Shown here in pieces: positions 41,407 to 50,418 of a stretch of DNA of 64,000 nucleotides (positions are counted from its first letter, which is position 1; the number at the start of each line of letters is the position of its first letter). Below the pieces are notes generated by a model that had not been told where the DNA came from, did no database searches, and saw only the letters and a list, made by a program, of their open reading frames with translations. The translations under genes and the position numbers were made by a program. Source of the DNA: JASHPR01 sp963749145 (lineage in GTDB: Bacteria; Actinomycetota; Actinomycetes; Streptosporangiales; Streptosporangiaceae); assembly GCA_963749145.1 (NCBI GenBank), contig CAVVLN010000002.1, forward strand, positions 620,001-684,000, in the 5' to 3' direction.

Positions 41407-41697
41407 GTGAGCGTGGCACCCGCCGAGGTTCAGCGACCGGACACCAAGCAGCAGACGGCTCGGGATTTGCCATGGGTCACGATCGTGTGGAACGACCCGG
41501 TCAACCTCATGTCGTACGTGACGTATGTGTTCCAGACCGTGTTCGGTTACGCCAAGCCGAAAGCGGAAAAACTCATGCTCGACGTGCACCATAAGGGGAG
41601 GGCCGTGGTCTCGTCCGGGGCCCGCGAGGCGATGGAGCGCGACGCGGAGACCCTGCACGGTTACGGTCTGTGGGCCACGATCAGCCACGATTCGTGA
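41407..41697 (+). CDS. clpS: ATP-dependent Clp protease adaptor ClpS
   Basis: A 96-residue N-recognin that delivers N-end-rule substrates to ClpC/ClpP. PWVTIVWNDPVNLMSYVTYV holds the conserved N-D and M residues of the N-degron pocket. FQTVFGYAKPKAEKLMLDVH and HGYGLWATI complete the fold. GTG 41407 follows GGGAGGTGA. It overlaps the DUF2017 gene by four bases (GTGA) and heads the clpS-DUF2017-mec-cysO-cysM group. Confidence 0.95.
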   Translation: MSVAPAEVQRPDTKQQTARDLPWVTIVWNDPVNLMSYVTYVFQTVFGYAKPKAEKLMLDVHHKGRAVVSSGAREAMERDAETLHGYGLWATISHDS

Positions 41698-42374
41698 CTA
41701 GCGGCCAGCAAGAGCCCCACGAGCCCTACGAGCCCCAACGGCCCCAAGAGCCCGACGAACCCGCGAGCCTGGAGGATCTGATGGCAGGCTTCCGCCGGAG
41801 CGGGCATGGCGCGACGGCACGGTTCGCTTCGGCCCAGGCGGCCATCATCCGGGACCTGGTCGGCCAGGTGGTCGAACTGGTCGGCGCGGACAACCCGGAT
41901 GACGGCACGGACGAGCAGGCCGGCCTTCGCGGCGCCGCCCTGGCCGAGGACCGGCCGGTCGATGCGGACGATCTCGCCGCGATGATGGGGCTGACCGAGA
42001 ACGCCGACCTGCCGGAGGATCCGGTGCTGGCCCGGCTGCTACCGGATGCCTACCATGATGACCCGGAGGCGTCGGGCGAGTTCCGCCGGTACACCGAGCA
42101 GGGGCTGCGCTCGGGCAAGGTGGCCGCGGCGCGGACCGTGCTGGCCACACTGCCGCCTCAGGGGGGACGGATCCGGCTGTCCGAGCCGGAGGCCCAGGCC
42201 TGGCTCCGGGCCCTCAACGACGTCCGCCTGGCGCTCGGCGTGCGTCTCGAGGTCACCGATGACTTCGAAGAGCTGGCGGCCAGCATGGGACCCGACGATC
42301 CTCGTTCCCCTTATATCGGGGTCTACCAGTGGCTGGCGTTCCTGCAGGAAACGCTGGTACACGCGCTGTCGTGA
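41694..42374 (+). CDS. DUF2017 family protein
   Basis: 226 residues from GTG 41694. A Glu/Pro repetitive N-terminus (EPHEPYEPQRPQEPDEP) is followed by conserved helices: FASAQAAIIRDLVGQVVELV, DPVLARLLPDAYHDDPEAS, RLSEPEAQAWLRALNDVRLA and IGVYQWLAFLQETLVHAL. It always lies beside clpS in actinobacteria (Rv1332) and is annotated only as conserved. It is perhaps a ClpS/Clp-associated regulator, but that is guesswork from position. Confidence 0.88.
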   Translation: MTSGQQEPHEPYEPQRPQEPDEPASLEDLMAGFRRSGHGATARFASAQAAIIRDLVGQVVELVGADNPDDGTDEQAGLRGAALAEDRPVDADDLAAMMGLTENADLPEDPVLARLLPDAYHDDPEASGEFRRYTEQGLRSGKVAAARTVLATLPPQGGRIRLSEPEAQAWLRALNDVRLALGVRLEVTDDFEELAASMGPDDPRSPYIGVYQWLAFLQETLVHALS

Positions 42375-42441
42375 CCGCGGTCAGCTCGGTGCTGGAGCCG
42401 CCGCGGGCCGGGCCCGAATCGGGGCCGCTACGCTCGCGGGC

Positions 42442-42876
42442 ATGCTGACCTTGCCAGGCGCGCTGCGCGCCGCCATCATCGCGCACGCCCGGGCCGACCA
42501 CCCGGACGAGGCGTGCGGGGTGATCGCCGGGCCCGCGGGCAGCGACCGGCCGGAGCGGTTCATCCCGATGACCAACGCCGAGCGGTCGCCGACGTTCTAC
42601 CGGTTCGACTCCCTGGAGCAGCTGCGGGTGTGGCGGGAGATGGACGACCGGGACGAGGAGCCGGTGGTCATCTACCACTCGCACACCGCCACGGAGGCCT
42701 ACCCGTCCCGGACCGATATCTCGTACGCGAGCGAGCCCGGGGCACACTATGTGCTGGTGTCCACGCGCGATCCGGATGAGGCCGAGTTCCGCTCGTTCCG
42801 CATCGCCGACGGAGTCGTCACCGAGGAGGAAGTGCGCGCCCCCGATGACGAGCCGGCCGGCGCGGCGCCGGAATGA
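42442..42876 (+). CDS. mec: Mec/JAMM metallopeptidase (M67)
   Basis: 144 residues with a JAB1/MPN zinc motif: Glu in HPDEACGVIAG and HSHTATEAYPSRTD (H-x-H-x7-P-S-x2-D). In M. tuberculosis Mec cuts the CysO-cysteine isopeptide, releasing cysteine and regenerating CysO. The adjoining cysO and cysM genes show that the same sulfide-carrier route operates here. ATG 42442, with no strong ribosome-binding site. Cytosolic. Confidence 0.92.
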   Translation: MLTLPGALRAAIIAHARADHPDEACGVIAGPAGSDRPERFIPMTNAERSPTFYRFDSLEQLRVWREMDDRDEEPVVIYHSHTATEAYPSRTDISYASEPGAHYVLVSTRDPDEAEFRSFRIADGVVTEEEVRAPDDEPAGAAPE

Positions 42877-42946
42877 TCCGGGCCCGCCGCCGGTTGGACC
42901 GCACGGAATCCCATTCGCCGAACCTGCCCGATCTGGAGTGCTACCG

Positions 42947-43237
42947 ATGGCCATCGAGGTGCGGATCCCGACCATCCTGCGCAGTTACACCGGCGGCGCG
43001 AAGTCGGTCGAGGCCTCCGGCGACACGCTGGCCAGCCTGATCGCCGACCTGGACGAGCGCTACGGCGGGCTGCAGGAGCGGCTGGTCGACGACGCCGGGG
43101 GTACCGCCGGGCTGCGGCGGTTCGTGAACGTCTACCTGAATGACGAGGATGTGCGCTTTCTCGGCGGGCTCGACGCGCCGCTCAAGGACGGCGACACCGT
43201 GACCGTGCTGCCCGCGGTGGCGGGCGGGGCCCGCTAG
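42947..43237 (+). CDS. cysO: CysO sulfur-carrier protein (MoaD/ThiS-like)
   Basis: 96 residues with a ubiquitin-like fold: MAIEVRIPTILRSYTGGAKS, then FVNVYLNDEDVRFLGGLDAP and DTVTVLPAVAGGAR. The thiocarboxylated C-terminal Gly of CysO donates sulfide to O-phosphoserine through CysM. Here two residues (Ala-Arg) follow the Gly-Gly, so the protein needs trimming before activation, perhaps by the adjacent Mec peptidase. ATG 42947 follows TGGAG. Confidence 0.92.
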   Translation: MAIEVRIPTILRSYTGGAKSVEASGDTLASLIADLDERYGGLQERLVDDAGGTAGLRRFVNVYLNDEDVRFLGGLDAPLKDGDTVTVLPAVAGGAR

Positions 43238-43250
43238 CGGCCGGGAGCCC

Positions 43251-43286
43251 AGAGAGCCCACGGAGCCTAGAGAGCCCACGGAGCCC
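43251..43286. repeat. 18-bp direct repeat before cysM
   Basis: agagagcccacggagcct (43251-43268) is repeated at 43269-43286 with one change. The repeat fills the ribosome-binding region between cysO and cysM; GGAG is present in each unit and again in the sequence before the ATG. Confidence 0.8.
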
Positions 43287-43296
43287 AGGAGCCCCG

Positions 43297-44245
43297 ATGC
43301 GCTACGACTCGCTGCTCGACTCGCTCGGCCGGACGCCGCTGGTCGGGCTGCCCCGGCTGTCGCCGTCGCCCACGGCCCGGCTGTGGGCCAAGCTCGAGGA
43401 CCGCAACCCGACCGGCTCGGTCAAGGACCGGGCGGCCTTCTTCATGGTGGCCCAGGCCGAGAAGGACGGGCTGCTGAAGCCCGGGTCCACGCTGCTCGAG
43501 CCCACCTCGGGCAACACCGGGATCTCGCTGGCGATGGTGGCCAAGCTGCGCGGCTACCGGATGATCTGCGTGATGCCGGAGAACACCTCCGCCGAGCGCA
43601 GGCAGCTGCTCGAGATGTACGGCGCGCAGATCATCTCCTCCCCGGCCGCGGGCGGGTCCAACGAGGCGGTCCGGGTCGCGAAGCAGCTGGCGGCCGAGCA
43701 TCCCGACTGGGTGATGCTGTACCAGTACGGCAACGAGGCCAACGCCCAGGCCCACTACGAGACCACCGGCCCGGAGATCCTCGGCCGACCTGCCGTCGGT
43801 CACGCACTTCGTGGCCGGGCTCGGCACCACCGGGACGCTGATGGGCACCGGGCGGTACCTGCGCGAGCGCGTGCCCGGGGTGCAGATCGTCGCGGCCGAG
43901 CCACGCTACGGCGAGCTCGTCTACGGGCTGCGCAACATCGACGAGGGGTTCGTGCCCGAGCTGTACGACGAGTCGGTGCTGACCTCGCGGTACTCGGTGA
44001 CCTCGACGGACGCGCTGCGCCGGACCCGGGAGCTGCTCGAGTCCGAGGGCCTGTTCGCCGGGATCTCGTCCGGGGCCGCGCTGCACGCGGCGCTGGCCAT
44101 GGCGGGCAAGGCCGTCGACGCCGGCCGGGAGGCCGACATCGTGGTCATGATCGCCGACGGCGGCTGGCGGTACCTGTCCACCGGCGCCTACACCGGGACG
44201 CTGGAGGAGGCCGAGGCCCGGCTGGAGGGCCAGCTGTGGGCGTGA
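43297..44245 (+). pseudogene. cysM: O-phosphoserine sulfhydrylase/cysteine synthase CysM, frameshifted in this sequence
   Basis: A PLP enzyme that joins CysO thiocarboxylate to O-phosphoserine or acetylserine. It shows DRNPTGSVKDRAAFF (PLP Lys43), EPTSGNTGISLAMVAKLRGY and GTTGTLMGTGRYLRE. At 43783-43785 one extra G changes the frame: after TGPEILG the expected ADLPSVTHFVAGLGTTG appears one frame over and runs to a normal C-terminus (EEAEARLEGQLWA) at 44245. Everything else is intact, so sequencing error is at least as likely as a real null. ATG 43297. Confidence 0.85.
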
Positions 44246-44313
44246 CCCGGGCGGCCAGCGTGACCCGGGCGGCCAGCGTGACCCGGGCGGCCAGCGTGAC
44301 CCGGGCGGCCAGC
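44242..44313. repeat. 18-bp tandem repeat at the cysM-thioesterase junction
   Basis: gtgacccgggcggccagc occurs four times perfectly (44242, 44260, 44278, 44296) and partly at 44314. Each copy starts with GTGACC, which is also the start context of the thioesterase gene at 44337. The first copy holds the cysM stop codon. Eighteen bases keeps frame, so each copy offers an in-register GTG. Confidence 0.9.
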
Positions 44314-44320
44314 GTGACCG

Positions 44321-45193
44321 GTGAGGCGGGCCGGGCGTGACCATCTTCGACGAGGCGACCGCGATCCGGCCTCGGCGCCGGGCCGTTACGAGGTGACGCT
44401 CGACGAGCGGTTCGCGATCGTGGCCCAGGGCGGCGCCACGCCTCCGGCGGTGAACGGCGGGGTCATGGTCGCGACGGTGCTGCGGGCCGTGCTGGACACC
44501 TCGCCGCATCCCTACCCGGTGGCGACCAGCGCCCACTTCCTGCGGGTGGCCCGGCTCGAGCCCGCCGCGGTCGAGGTGACCTGGCTGAAGCAGGGCCGGA
44601 CCGCGGCGACCGCCCGCGCCACGCTGATCCAGGACGGCCAGGCGGTGCTCGACACGACCGTGACCACCGGCCGCCTGCCCGACGGCCCGGCGGCGGGCGG
44701 CGAGCTGAGCTGGACCGGCGAGCCGCCGCACCTGCCGCCGATCGAGGAGTGCGTCGACCTCGGCCACTGGCCCGGCACCGTCGGCCCGTCCGGGACGCGC
44801 GGGTACGCGGCCCACATCGACCTGCGGCTGGACCCGGCGACGACCGGCTGGCGGCGGGGCGACCCGGCCGGGGTCCCCGAGATGCGCGGTTACTTCGGGC
44901 TGCTCGAGGACCGGGACCCCGATGCCTACCTGCTCGCGCTGGCCGTGGACGCGCTGCCGCCGGTGGTGTTCGGCCTCGGCGCGGCCGGCTGGGCGCCGAC
45001 CGTGGAACTCACCTGGCACATGCGGGCGGTGCCCGCTCCCGGGCCGCTGCGGGTCGCCGCCCGCTGCCGGCACGTCAGCGGCGGCTGGTTCGACGAGGAG
45101 GCCGAGGTCTGGGACGCGGCCGGGCGGCTCGTGGCGCAGAGCCGGCAGATCGCCCGGGTCGGCCGCAGCAGCCGGTCTAGGGCACGCTCCTGA
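44321..45193 (+). CDS. Acyl-CoA thioesterase family protein
   Basis: A double-hotdog thioesterase of about 285 residues: TLDERFAIVAQGGATPPAVN, then GGVMVATVLRAVLDTSPHPY, SAHFLRVARLEPAAVEVTWL, GLLEDRDPDAYLLALAVDAL and TVELTWHMRAVPAPGPLRVA. It hydrolyses acyl-CoA thioesters. The natural start appears to be GTG 44337 (MTIFDEATAIRP), but that frame leads into the conserved part only if one base is inserted near 44370; GTG 44321 keeps the long frame. The 3' end overlaps the convergent MFS gene by 17 bases. In M. tuberculosis this slot holds a rhomboid gene and murI. Confidence 0.8.
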   Translation: MRRAGRDHLRRGDRDPASAPGRYEVTLDERFAIVAQGGATPPAVNGGVMVATVLRAVLDTSPHPYPVATSAHFLRVARLEPAAVEVTWLKQGRTAATARATLIQDGQAVLDTTVTTGRLPDGPAAGGELSWTGEPPHLPPIEECVDLGHWPGTVGPSGTRGYAAHIDLRLDPATTGWRRGDPAGVPEMRGYFGLLEDRDPDAYLLALAVDALPPVVFGLGAAGWAPTVELTWHMRAVPAPGPLRVAARCRHVSGGWFDEEAEVWDAAGRLVAQSRQIARVGRSSRSRARS

Positions 45194-46475
45194 TCCGCCA
45201 CACCAGGACGGAGCCGCCGATCGCGACGATCGCGGTCCCGGCGAACAGCGTCGGGTAACCGCCCAGCGAGACCAGGGGCGCGGCGATCAGCGCCCCGATG
45301 GCCGACGGGCAGACCAGCGCGATGTTGATCACGCCCAGGTCCTTGGCCCGGTCCCGCGCGTCCGGCAGCACCTGGGTGATCAGCGCCTGGTCGACGGCCA
45401 GGTAGGCGCCGAAACCGACGCCGAACAGCACGGCCGCGCCGATCGAGGCCGTCCAGGTCTCCACGAACGTGAGCAGCAGCGCGGCGGCGGCGATCACCAG
45501 CCCGGAGATGAGGACCATCATCTTGCGGCGGCCCAGCCGGTCGGAGATCATCCCGCCCACGATCGCGGTGATCACCACCCCGGTGGTGTAGATCACGATG
45601 AGGATCAGCAGCCCGTCCGACGCGGTCTGGCCGGGGAACAGCCGGGCGTAATGGATCTTGTCGCGGAGGAAGTAGAGCAGGTACAGCGTGCCCATCGCGA
45701 TCGCCAGCGACATCAGGAAGCGGGTGAACCAGGCCCAGGCGAAATCCGGGTACTCCCGCGGGCTGACCCAGTACGAGCGGGCCAGCTGTCGCCACGACAG
45801 CGGGGTGCTGTTCTCGGCCTCCAGCGGGTAGTCCGGGGTGAGCAGCACGAACGGCAGCGCCAGCGCGGCCAGCAGCACCGCGAGCACCAGGTAGCCGCTG
45901 GTCTGCCCGGTGAACACCAGCACCACCAGCAGCGTGCCGACGACCAGGCCGAGCGCCTGGGGCATGCCCACCCAGCCCGCGACCGTGGCCCGCTGCCGGA
46001 CCGGGACGTGATCGGGGATGGCGGCGCTCAGGCTGGCGTACTCCCCGTTCTGGAACGCGCTGAACAGCACCCACAGGATCGTCACCCCGAGCACCGACGC
46101 CTGCTGAGACAAGATCACCAGGCAGGTGGCGGCCAGCAGGGCCATGCCCAGCGTCCAGCGGTGCCGCCGGCCGGTCAGCCGGCCCAGCGCGTACCGCTGC
46201 GTGGTGCGGTCGGACAGGGCCCCGGCCAGCGGCGTGGCCAGGCCGGAGGCGATCGCGCCGAACCCGGTCACGATGGCCAGGGCGACGATCTTGTGGCGGG
46301 GCGTGATGTGCTGCAGTTGCAGCGGGAGCAGGATCTGCAGCGGCGTGTAGGAGGCCATCCACATGCCCAGGCTGGCCAGGCCGAGGCCGGCGATCCACCC
46401 GTGACGCACGTGCACGGTGGGCTCGGCCAGGGCGCGGGACACCACCCGCGACTGGTCGGTGGTCTGGTCGGCCAT
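45177..46475 (-). CDS. MFS transporter
   Basis: 432 residues from ATG 46475 behind AGGAGG, with twelve hydrophobic segments. GALSDRTTQRYALGRLTGRR (loop 2-3) and ISDRLGRRKMMVLISGLVIA (loop 8-9) are the repeated MFS motif. The sequence resembles GPH/sugar or drug transporters of actinomycetes. Substrate unknown. It is convergent with the thioesterase gene and divergent from the MBL gene. Confidence 0.88.
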   Translation of the reverse strand: MADQTTDQSRVVSRALAEPTVHVRHGWIAGLGLASLGMWMASYTPLQILLPLQLQHITPRHKIVALAIVTGFGAIASGLATPLAGALSDRTTQRYALGRLTGRRHRWTLGMALLAATCLVILSQQASVLGVTILWVLFSAFQNGEYASLSAAIPDHVPVRQRATVAGWVGMPQALGLVVGTLLVVLVFTGQTSGYLVLAVLLAALALPFVLLTPDYPLEAENSTPLSWRQLARSYWVSPREYPDFAWAWFTRFLMSLAIAMGTLYLLYFLRDKIHYARLFPGQTASDGLLILIVIYTTGVVITAIVGGMISDRLGRRKMMVLISGLVIAAAALLLTFVETWTASIGAAVLFGVGFGAYLAVDQALITQVLPDARDRAKDLGVINIALVCPSAIGALIAAPLVSLGGYPTLFAGTAIVAIGGSVLVWRIRSVP

Positions 46476-46563
46476 TGCGCCCCTCCTGCGTCCGGCACCT
46501 GCACGGATCATGCCGCGTTCCCGACGATATTGGTAGATGCGCTCCCCGCGTAGCCTGGGACCC

Positions 46564-47349
46564 GTGCAGATCACCATCGTCGGCTGCTCAGGCAGCTTCC
46601 CCGGGCCGGACAGCCCGGCCTCCTGCTACCTGGTGGAGGCCGAGGGGTTCCGGCTGCTGATCGACCTGGGCAGCGGGGCCCTGGGCGCCGTGCAGCGCTA
46701 CGCCGGCCTGGACCAGATCGACGCGGTCGCGCTCAGCCACCTGCACGCCGACCACTGCCTGGACGTCTGCGACTTCTCCGTGGCCCGGCTCTTCCACCCC
46801 GAAGGCCCGCGGCCGCGGATACCGGTCTACGGCCCGTCCCAGGCGGCGCAGCGGCTCGGCCGGGCGCTCAACGCCAATCCCGCCGCCGACGGCCGGGGCG
46901 GCCGCGGGATCACCGACGCGTTCAGCTTCGCGGCGATCGCGGCCGGGACCACCGAGATCGGGCCGCTGCGGATCACGACCGAGCGGATGAACCACACGGT
47001 CGAGACCTACGGCTTCCGGCTGGAGCACGCCGGGCGGTCCCTGGCCTACTCGGCGGACACCGGCCCGACCGAGGCACTGGTGCGACTGGCCCGCGACGCC
47101 GACGTCCTGCTCTGCGAGGCATCGTTCGTCGAGCCGGCCGACGCCGCCGCGGCGGCCGCGCTGCCCCCCGACCTTCACCTCACCGCCCGGCAGGCCGGGG
47201 AACACGCCGCGCGGGCCGGGGCGGGCCAGCTCGTGCTCACCCACCTGGTCCCGTGGAACGACCAGGACCGGACGCTGGAGGAGGCCGGCCACGCCTTCGG
47301 CGGCCCGTTGTCCCTGGCCGGGCCCGGGCTCGGTTTCGGGCTCGACTGA
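46564..47349 (+). CDS. MBL-fold metallohydrolase, Rv1339-like
   Basis: 261 residues from GTG 46564. ITIVGCSGSFPGPDSPASCY begins the fold, LSHLHADHCLDVCDF is the metal motif (H59, H61, D63, H64), RMNHTVETYGFRLEHAG and YSADTGPTEALVRLA follow. The Rv1339 orthologue has been reported to hydrolyse cyclic AMP; the related RNase Z fold also fits. Its place before rph-rdgB is conserved, with an epimerase gene inserted here. Confidence 0.88.
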   Translation: MQITIVGCSGSFPGPDSPASCYLVEAEGFRLLIDLGSGALGAVQRYAGLDQIDAVALSHLHADHCLDVCDFSVARLFHPEGPRPRIPVYGPSQAAQRLGRALNANPAADGRGGRGITDAFSFAAIAAGTTEIGPLRITTERMNHTVETYGFRLEHAGRSLAYSADTGPTEALVRLARDADVLLCEASFVEPADAAAAAALPPDLHLTARQAGEHAARAGAGQLVLTHLVPWNDQDRTLEEAGHAFGGPLSLAGPGLGFGLD

Positions 47350-47444
47350 GGCGAGACGGTGCGTAAAGGACGGTACAGGGCATAGGTTCTGAACGGCCAA
47401 GCGCGCCCCGTGGACGGGGGTCCGGCGGCATAGACTCCTGTCCC

Positions 47445-48383
47445 ATGCGCGTACTCGTCACCGGCGGTGCCGGCTTCATCGGCTCACACCTGACCGACGC
47501 GTTCCTGGCCCGGGGCGACGAGGTGCTGATCGTCGACGACCTGTCCCACGGCCGGCACGCCCGCCTGGACGACCACGCGGTGCTGCACAAGCTGAGCGTC
47601 ACCGACGCGGGCCCGCTGACCGCGCTCGTCCAGCAGGCCAGGCCGGAGCTGATCTGCCATCTCGCCGCGCAGATCGACGTGCGGGTGTCGGTGGCGGCGC
47701 CCGCGGACGACGCGCAGACCAACGCGGTCGGGACCGTGAACGTCCTGGAGGCGGCGCGGGCGGCCGGCGCCCGGGTGCTGTTCTGCTCCACCGGCGGCGC
47801 GCTGTACGGCCGGGACGCGCCGATCCCCTCGATGGAGGACGTGCTGCCGCTGGCCGAGTCGCCCTACGGCATCGCCAAGTACTGCGCCGAGCAGTACGTC
47901 GGCCTGTACAACCGGCTGCACGGGTGCGGGCACACGATCCTGCGGCTGGCCAACGTGTACGGGCCGCGGCAGGACCCGGCGGGCGAGTCCGGGGTGATCC
48001 CGATCTTCTGCGCCCGGGTGCTGGCGGGGGAACGGCCGGTCATCTACGGCGACGGCACCCAGACCCGCGACTACGTCTACGTCGGGGACGCCGTGGCCGC
48101 GTTCCTGGCCGCGGCCGACCGGGGCCGGCCGGGCATCTGGAACATCGGCACCGGGGTCGAGATCAGCGTGCTCGACCTGGCTCGCCTGATCGGCGCGGCG
48201 GCCGGCCGCGAGGTGGACCCGGAGTTTGCGGGCGCGCGCCCCGGTGAGCTGCAGCGCAGCGCGCTGGCCGCGGAGCGGGCCGAGCGCGACCTGGGCTGGC
48301 GGCCCGCCACGGCGCTGGCCGACGGCGTGGGCCGGGTGTACCGGTGGATCGAGGCCGGCGCGCCCGACCGGGCCGCCTACTGA
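47445..48383 (+). CDS. NAD-dependent epimerase/dehydratase (GalE-like)
   Basis: A 312-residue extended SDR. VLVTGGAGFIGSHLTDAFLA binds NAD, FCSTGGALYG supplies the Ser/Thr, SPYGIAKYCAEQYV the YxxxK, and RDYVYVGDAVAAFLAA is typical of UDP-glucose 4-epimerases. It would supply a UDP-sugar for surface glycans. ATG 47445. It sits between the MBL gene and rph, an insertion relative to the mycobacterial order. Confidence 0.9.
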   Translation: MRVLVTGGAGFIGSHLTDAFLARGDEVLIVDDLSHGRHARLDDHAVLHKLSVTDAGPLTALVQQARPELICHLAAQIDVRVSVAAPADDAQTNAVGTVNVLEAARAAGARVLFCSTGGALYGRDAPIPSMEDVLPLAESPYGIAKYCAEQYVGLYNRLHGCGHTILRLANVYGPRQDPAGESGVIPIFCARVLAGERPVIYGDGTQTRDYVYVGDAVAAFLAAADRGRPGIWNIGTGVEISVLDLARLIGAAAGREVDPEFAGARPGELQRSALAAERAERDLGWRPATALADGVGRVYRWIEAGAPDRAAY

Positions 48384-48406
48384 GAACGCCCGGTACGCTG
48401 GCCCGC

Positions 48407-49147
48407 ATGTCGCGACCGGACGGACGCAGCCCCGAGCAGCTGCGCGAGGTAAAGATCACCAGGGGATGGCTCGACCACGCCGAGGGATCGGTGCTGGTCG
48501 AGTTCGGCGCCACCCGCGTGCTGTGCGCGGCCAGCGTGGCCGAGGAACTGCCCCGCTGGCGCCGCGGCAGCGGCCTGGGCTGGGTCACCGCGGAATACGC
48601 GATGCTGCCGCGGGCCACGAACACGCGCGGCGACCGGGAGTCGGTCAAGGGCAAGGTCGGCGGGCGCACGATGGAGATCTCCCGCCTGGTCGGCCGGTCG
48701 CTGCGGGCCTGCGTGGACCCCAAGGCGCTCGGCGACAACACGATCATCGTGGACTGCGACGTGCTGCAGGCCGACGGCGGCACCCGGACCGCCGCGATCA
48801 CCGGCGGCTATGTGGCGCTGGCCGACGCGATCGCCTGGCTGCGGTCCCGTGAAGGGGGAAAGGGAGGCGCCCGGGTGAAGGGCGACCCGCTGGTCGCGTC
48901 GGTGGCGGCGGTGAGCGTCGGGATCGTCGACGGGCAGCCGCGGCTCGACCTGTGCTACGAGGAGGACGTCGCGGCCGAGACCGACATGAACGTGGTCTGC
49001 ACCGGCGACGGCCGCTTCGTCGAGGTCCAGGGCACGGCCGAGCGCGAGCCCTTCAGCCGCGACCTGCTGGACGAGCTGCTCCGGCTGGCCGTCGCCGGCT
49101 GCGGCGAGCTGACCGGAATCCAGCAGCGGGCCCTCTCCGGCCGATGA
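48407..49147 (+). CDS. rph: Ribonuclease PH
   Basis: 246 residues. It trims the 3' ends of tRNA precursors by phosphorolysis. MSRPDGRSPEQLREVKITRG, GLGWVTAEYAMLPRATNTR, EISRLVGRSLRACVDPKAL, CDVLQADGGTRTAAITGGYV and DLCYEEDVAAETDMNVVCTG are all standard. ATG 48407. It overlaps rdgB by four bases (ATGA), as is normal in actinobacteria. Confidence 0.96.
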   Translation: MSRPDGRSPEQLREVKITRGWLDHAEGSVLVEFGATRVLCAASVAEELPRWRRGSGLGWVTAEYAMLPRATNTRGDRESVKGKVGGRTMEISRLVGRSLRACVDPKALGDNTIIVDCDVLQADGGTRTAAITGGYVALADAIAWLRSREGGKGGARVKGDPLVASVAAVSVGIVDGQPRLDLCYEEDVAAETDMNVVCTGDGRFVEVQGTAEREPFSRDLLDELLRLAVAGCGELTGIQQRALSGR

Positions 49148-49788
49148 GCCTGGCACGCTCCGGCTCCGCTCACGCTGGGCTGTCGACGCTGGTCCTGGCC
49201 ACGGCCAACCCGGGCAAGCTGGCCGAGCTGGCCCGGATCCTGGACGCGGGCGCGGTCGAGGTCGAGCTGGCCACCCTGGGCCAGTTCCCCGGCGCGCCCG
49301 ACGTGGCCGAGACCGGGGCCACGTTCGCCGAGAACGCGCTGCTCAAGGCGCGGGAGGTGGCGGCGTTCACCGGCCTGCCCGCGGTCGCCGACGACTCCGG
49401 CCTGTGCGTTGACGCGCTGAACGGGATGCCCGGCGTGCTCTCGGCCCGCTGGTCCGGCCAGCACGGGGACGACGAGGCCAACCTGCGGCTGGTCCTGGCC
49501 CAGACGGCCGACGTGCCGGACGGCCGGCGCGGCGCGCACTTCGTCTGCGCGGCGGCCCTGGTGCTGCCGTCCGGGCGGGAGCACGTCCGCGAGGGCACGG
49601 TGCACGGCCAGCTGATCCGCGAGCCCCGGGGCACGGGCGGGTTCGGCTACGACCCGATCTTCGTCCCGGACGGGCGCGAGCTGACCACGGCGCAGATGAG
49701 CCCGGAGGCCAAGGACGCGATCAGCCACCGGGGCCGGGCGCTGCGCGCGCTGGCCCCGGTCATCGCGGCCGAGCTGGGCCCGGCCTAG
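49144..49788 (+). CDS. rdgB: XTP/dITP pyrophosphatase (RdgB/HAM1)
   Basis: 214 residues. It removes non-canonical purine nucleotides such as ITP and XTP. TLVLATANPGKLAELARILD, ETGATFAENALLKAREVAAF, AVADDSGLCVDALNGMPGVL, TGGFGYDPIFVPDG and MSPEAKDAISHRGRALRAL match the family throughout. ATG 49144 overlaps the rph stop. Confidence 0.96.
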   Translation: MSLARSGSAHAGLSTLVLATANPGKLAELARILDAGAVEVELATLGQFPGAPDVAETGATFAENALLKAREVAAFTGLPAVADDSGLCVDALNGMPGVLSARWSGQHGDDEANLRLVLAQTADVPDGRRGAHFVCAAALVLPSGREHVREGTVHGQLIREPRGTGGFGYDPIFVPDGRELTTAQMSPEAKDAISHRGRALRALAPVIAAELGPA

Positions 49789-49906
49789 CCGGGCTGGTCG
49801 GCCGGCGGTTTGGCTGGACGGCGGCCTGGCTGTCCCGGCGAAACGCGTGGCCCGCGCCCGGTACCGTTGGTGCGACCGCTGCGGCCTTGACGTGAGGGGA
49901 GCGCGC

Positions 49907-50377
49907 GTGAGCGACGGACGGCTGGCCCCAGGTGACCCTGCGCCCGATTTCACCCTGCCCGACGCCGACGGGAACCAGGTGAGCCTGTCGGCGCTACGCG
50001 GGCGGGAGGTGATCATCTACTTCTACCCGGCCGCGATGACGCCCGGCTGCACCAAGCAGGCCTGCGACTTCCGGGACAGCCGCCGTGACCTGTCCGACGC
50101 GGGGTTCGCGGTGCTGGGCATCTCCCCGGATGCCCCGGCCAAGCTCGCGAAGTTCCGCGACAAGGAGGGGCTGACGTTCCCGCTGCTGTCCGACCCCGGC
50201 CGCGACGTGCTCGAGGCCTACGGCGCCTACGGCGAGAAGATGATGTACGGGAAGACCACGGTGGGCGTGATCAGGTCCACGTTCGTGGTCGGCCCGGACG
50301 GGCGGATCTCCCGCGCGTACTACGGCGTGAAGGCCACCGGCCATGTCGCGCGCCTCCGCAAGGACCTCGGCCTCTGA
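49907..50377 (+). CDS. bcp: Thioredoxin-dependent thiol peroxidase (BCP/PrxQ)
   Basis: 156 residues from GTG 49907 behind GAGGGGAG. APGDPAPDFTLPDADGNQVS, then YFYPAAMTPGCTKQACDFRD, contains the peroxidatic Cys and the resolving Cys five residues later (atypical 2-Cys). GKTTVGVIRSTFVVGPDG completes it. It detoxifies peroxides in the cytosol. rdgB-bcp-tRNA-Leu is a common actinomycete order. Confidence 0.94.
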   Translation: MSDGRLAPGDPAPDFTLPDADGNQVSLSALRGREVIIYFYPAAMTPGCTKQACDFRDSRRDLSDAGFAVLGISPDAPAKLAKFRDKEGLTFPLLSDPGRDVLEAYGAYGEKMMYGKTTVGVIRSTFVVGPDGRISRAYYGVKATGHVARLRKDLGL

Positions 50378-50418
50378 CCCTGTGGGTCGCCGCGACCGAA
50401 CGAATATTGTGCACGTGA

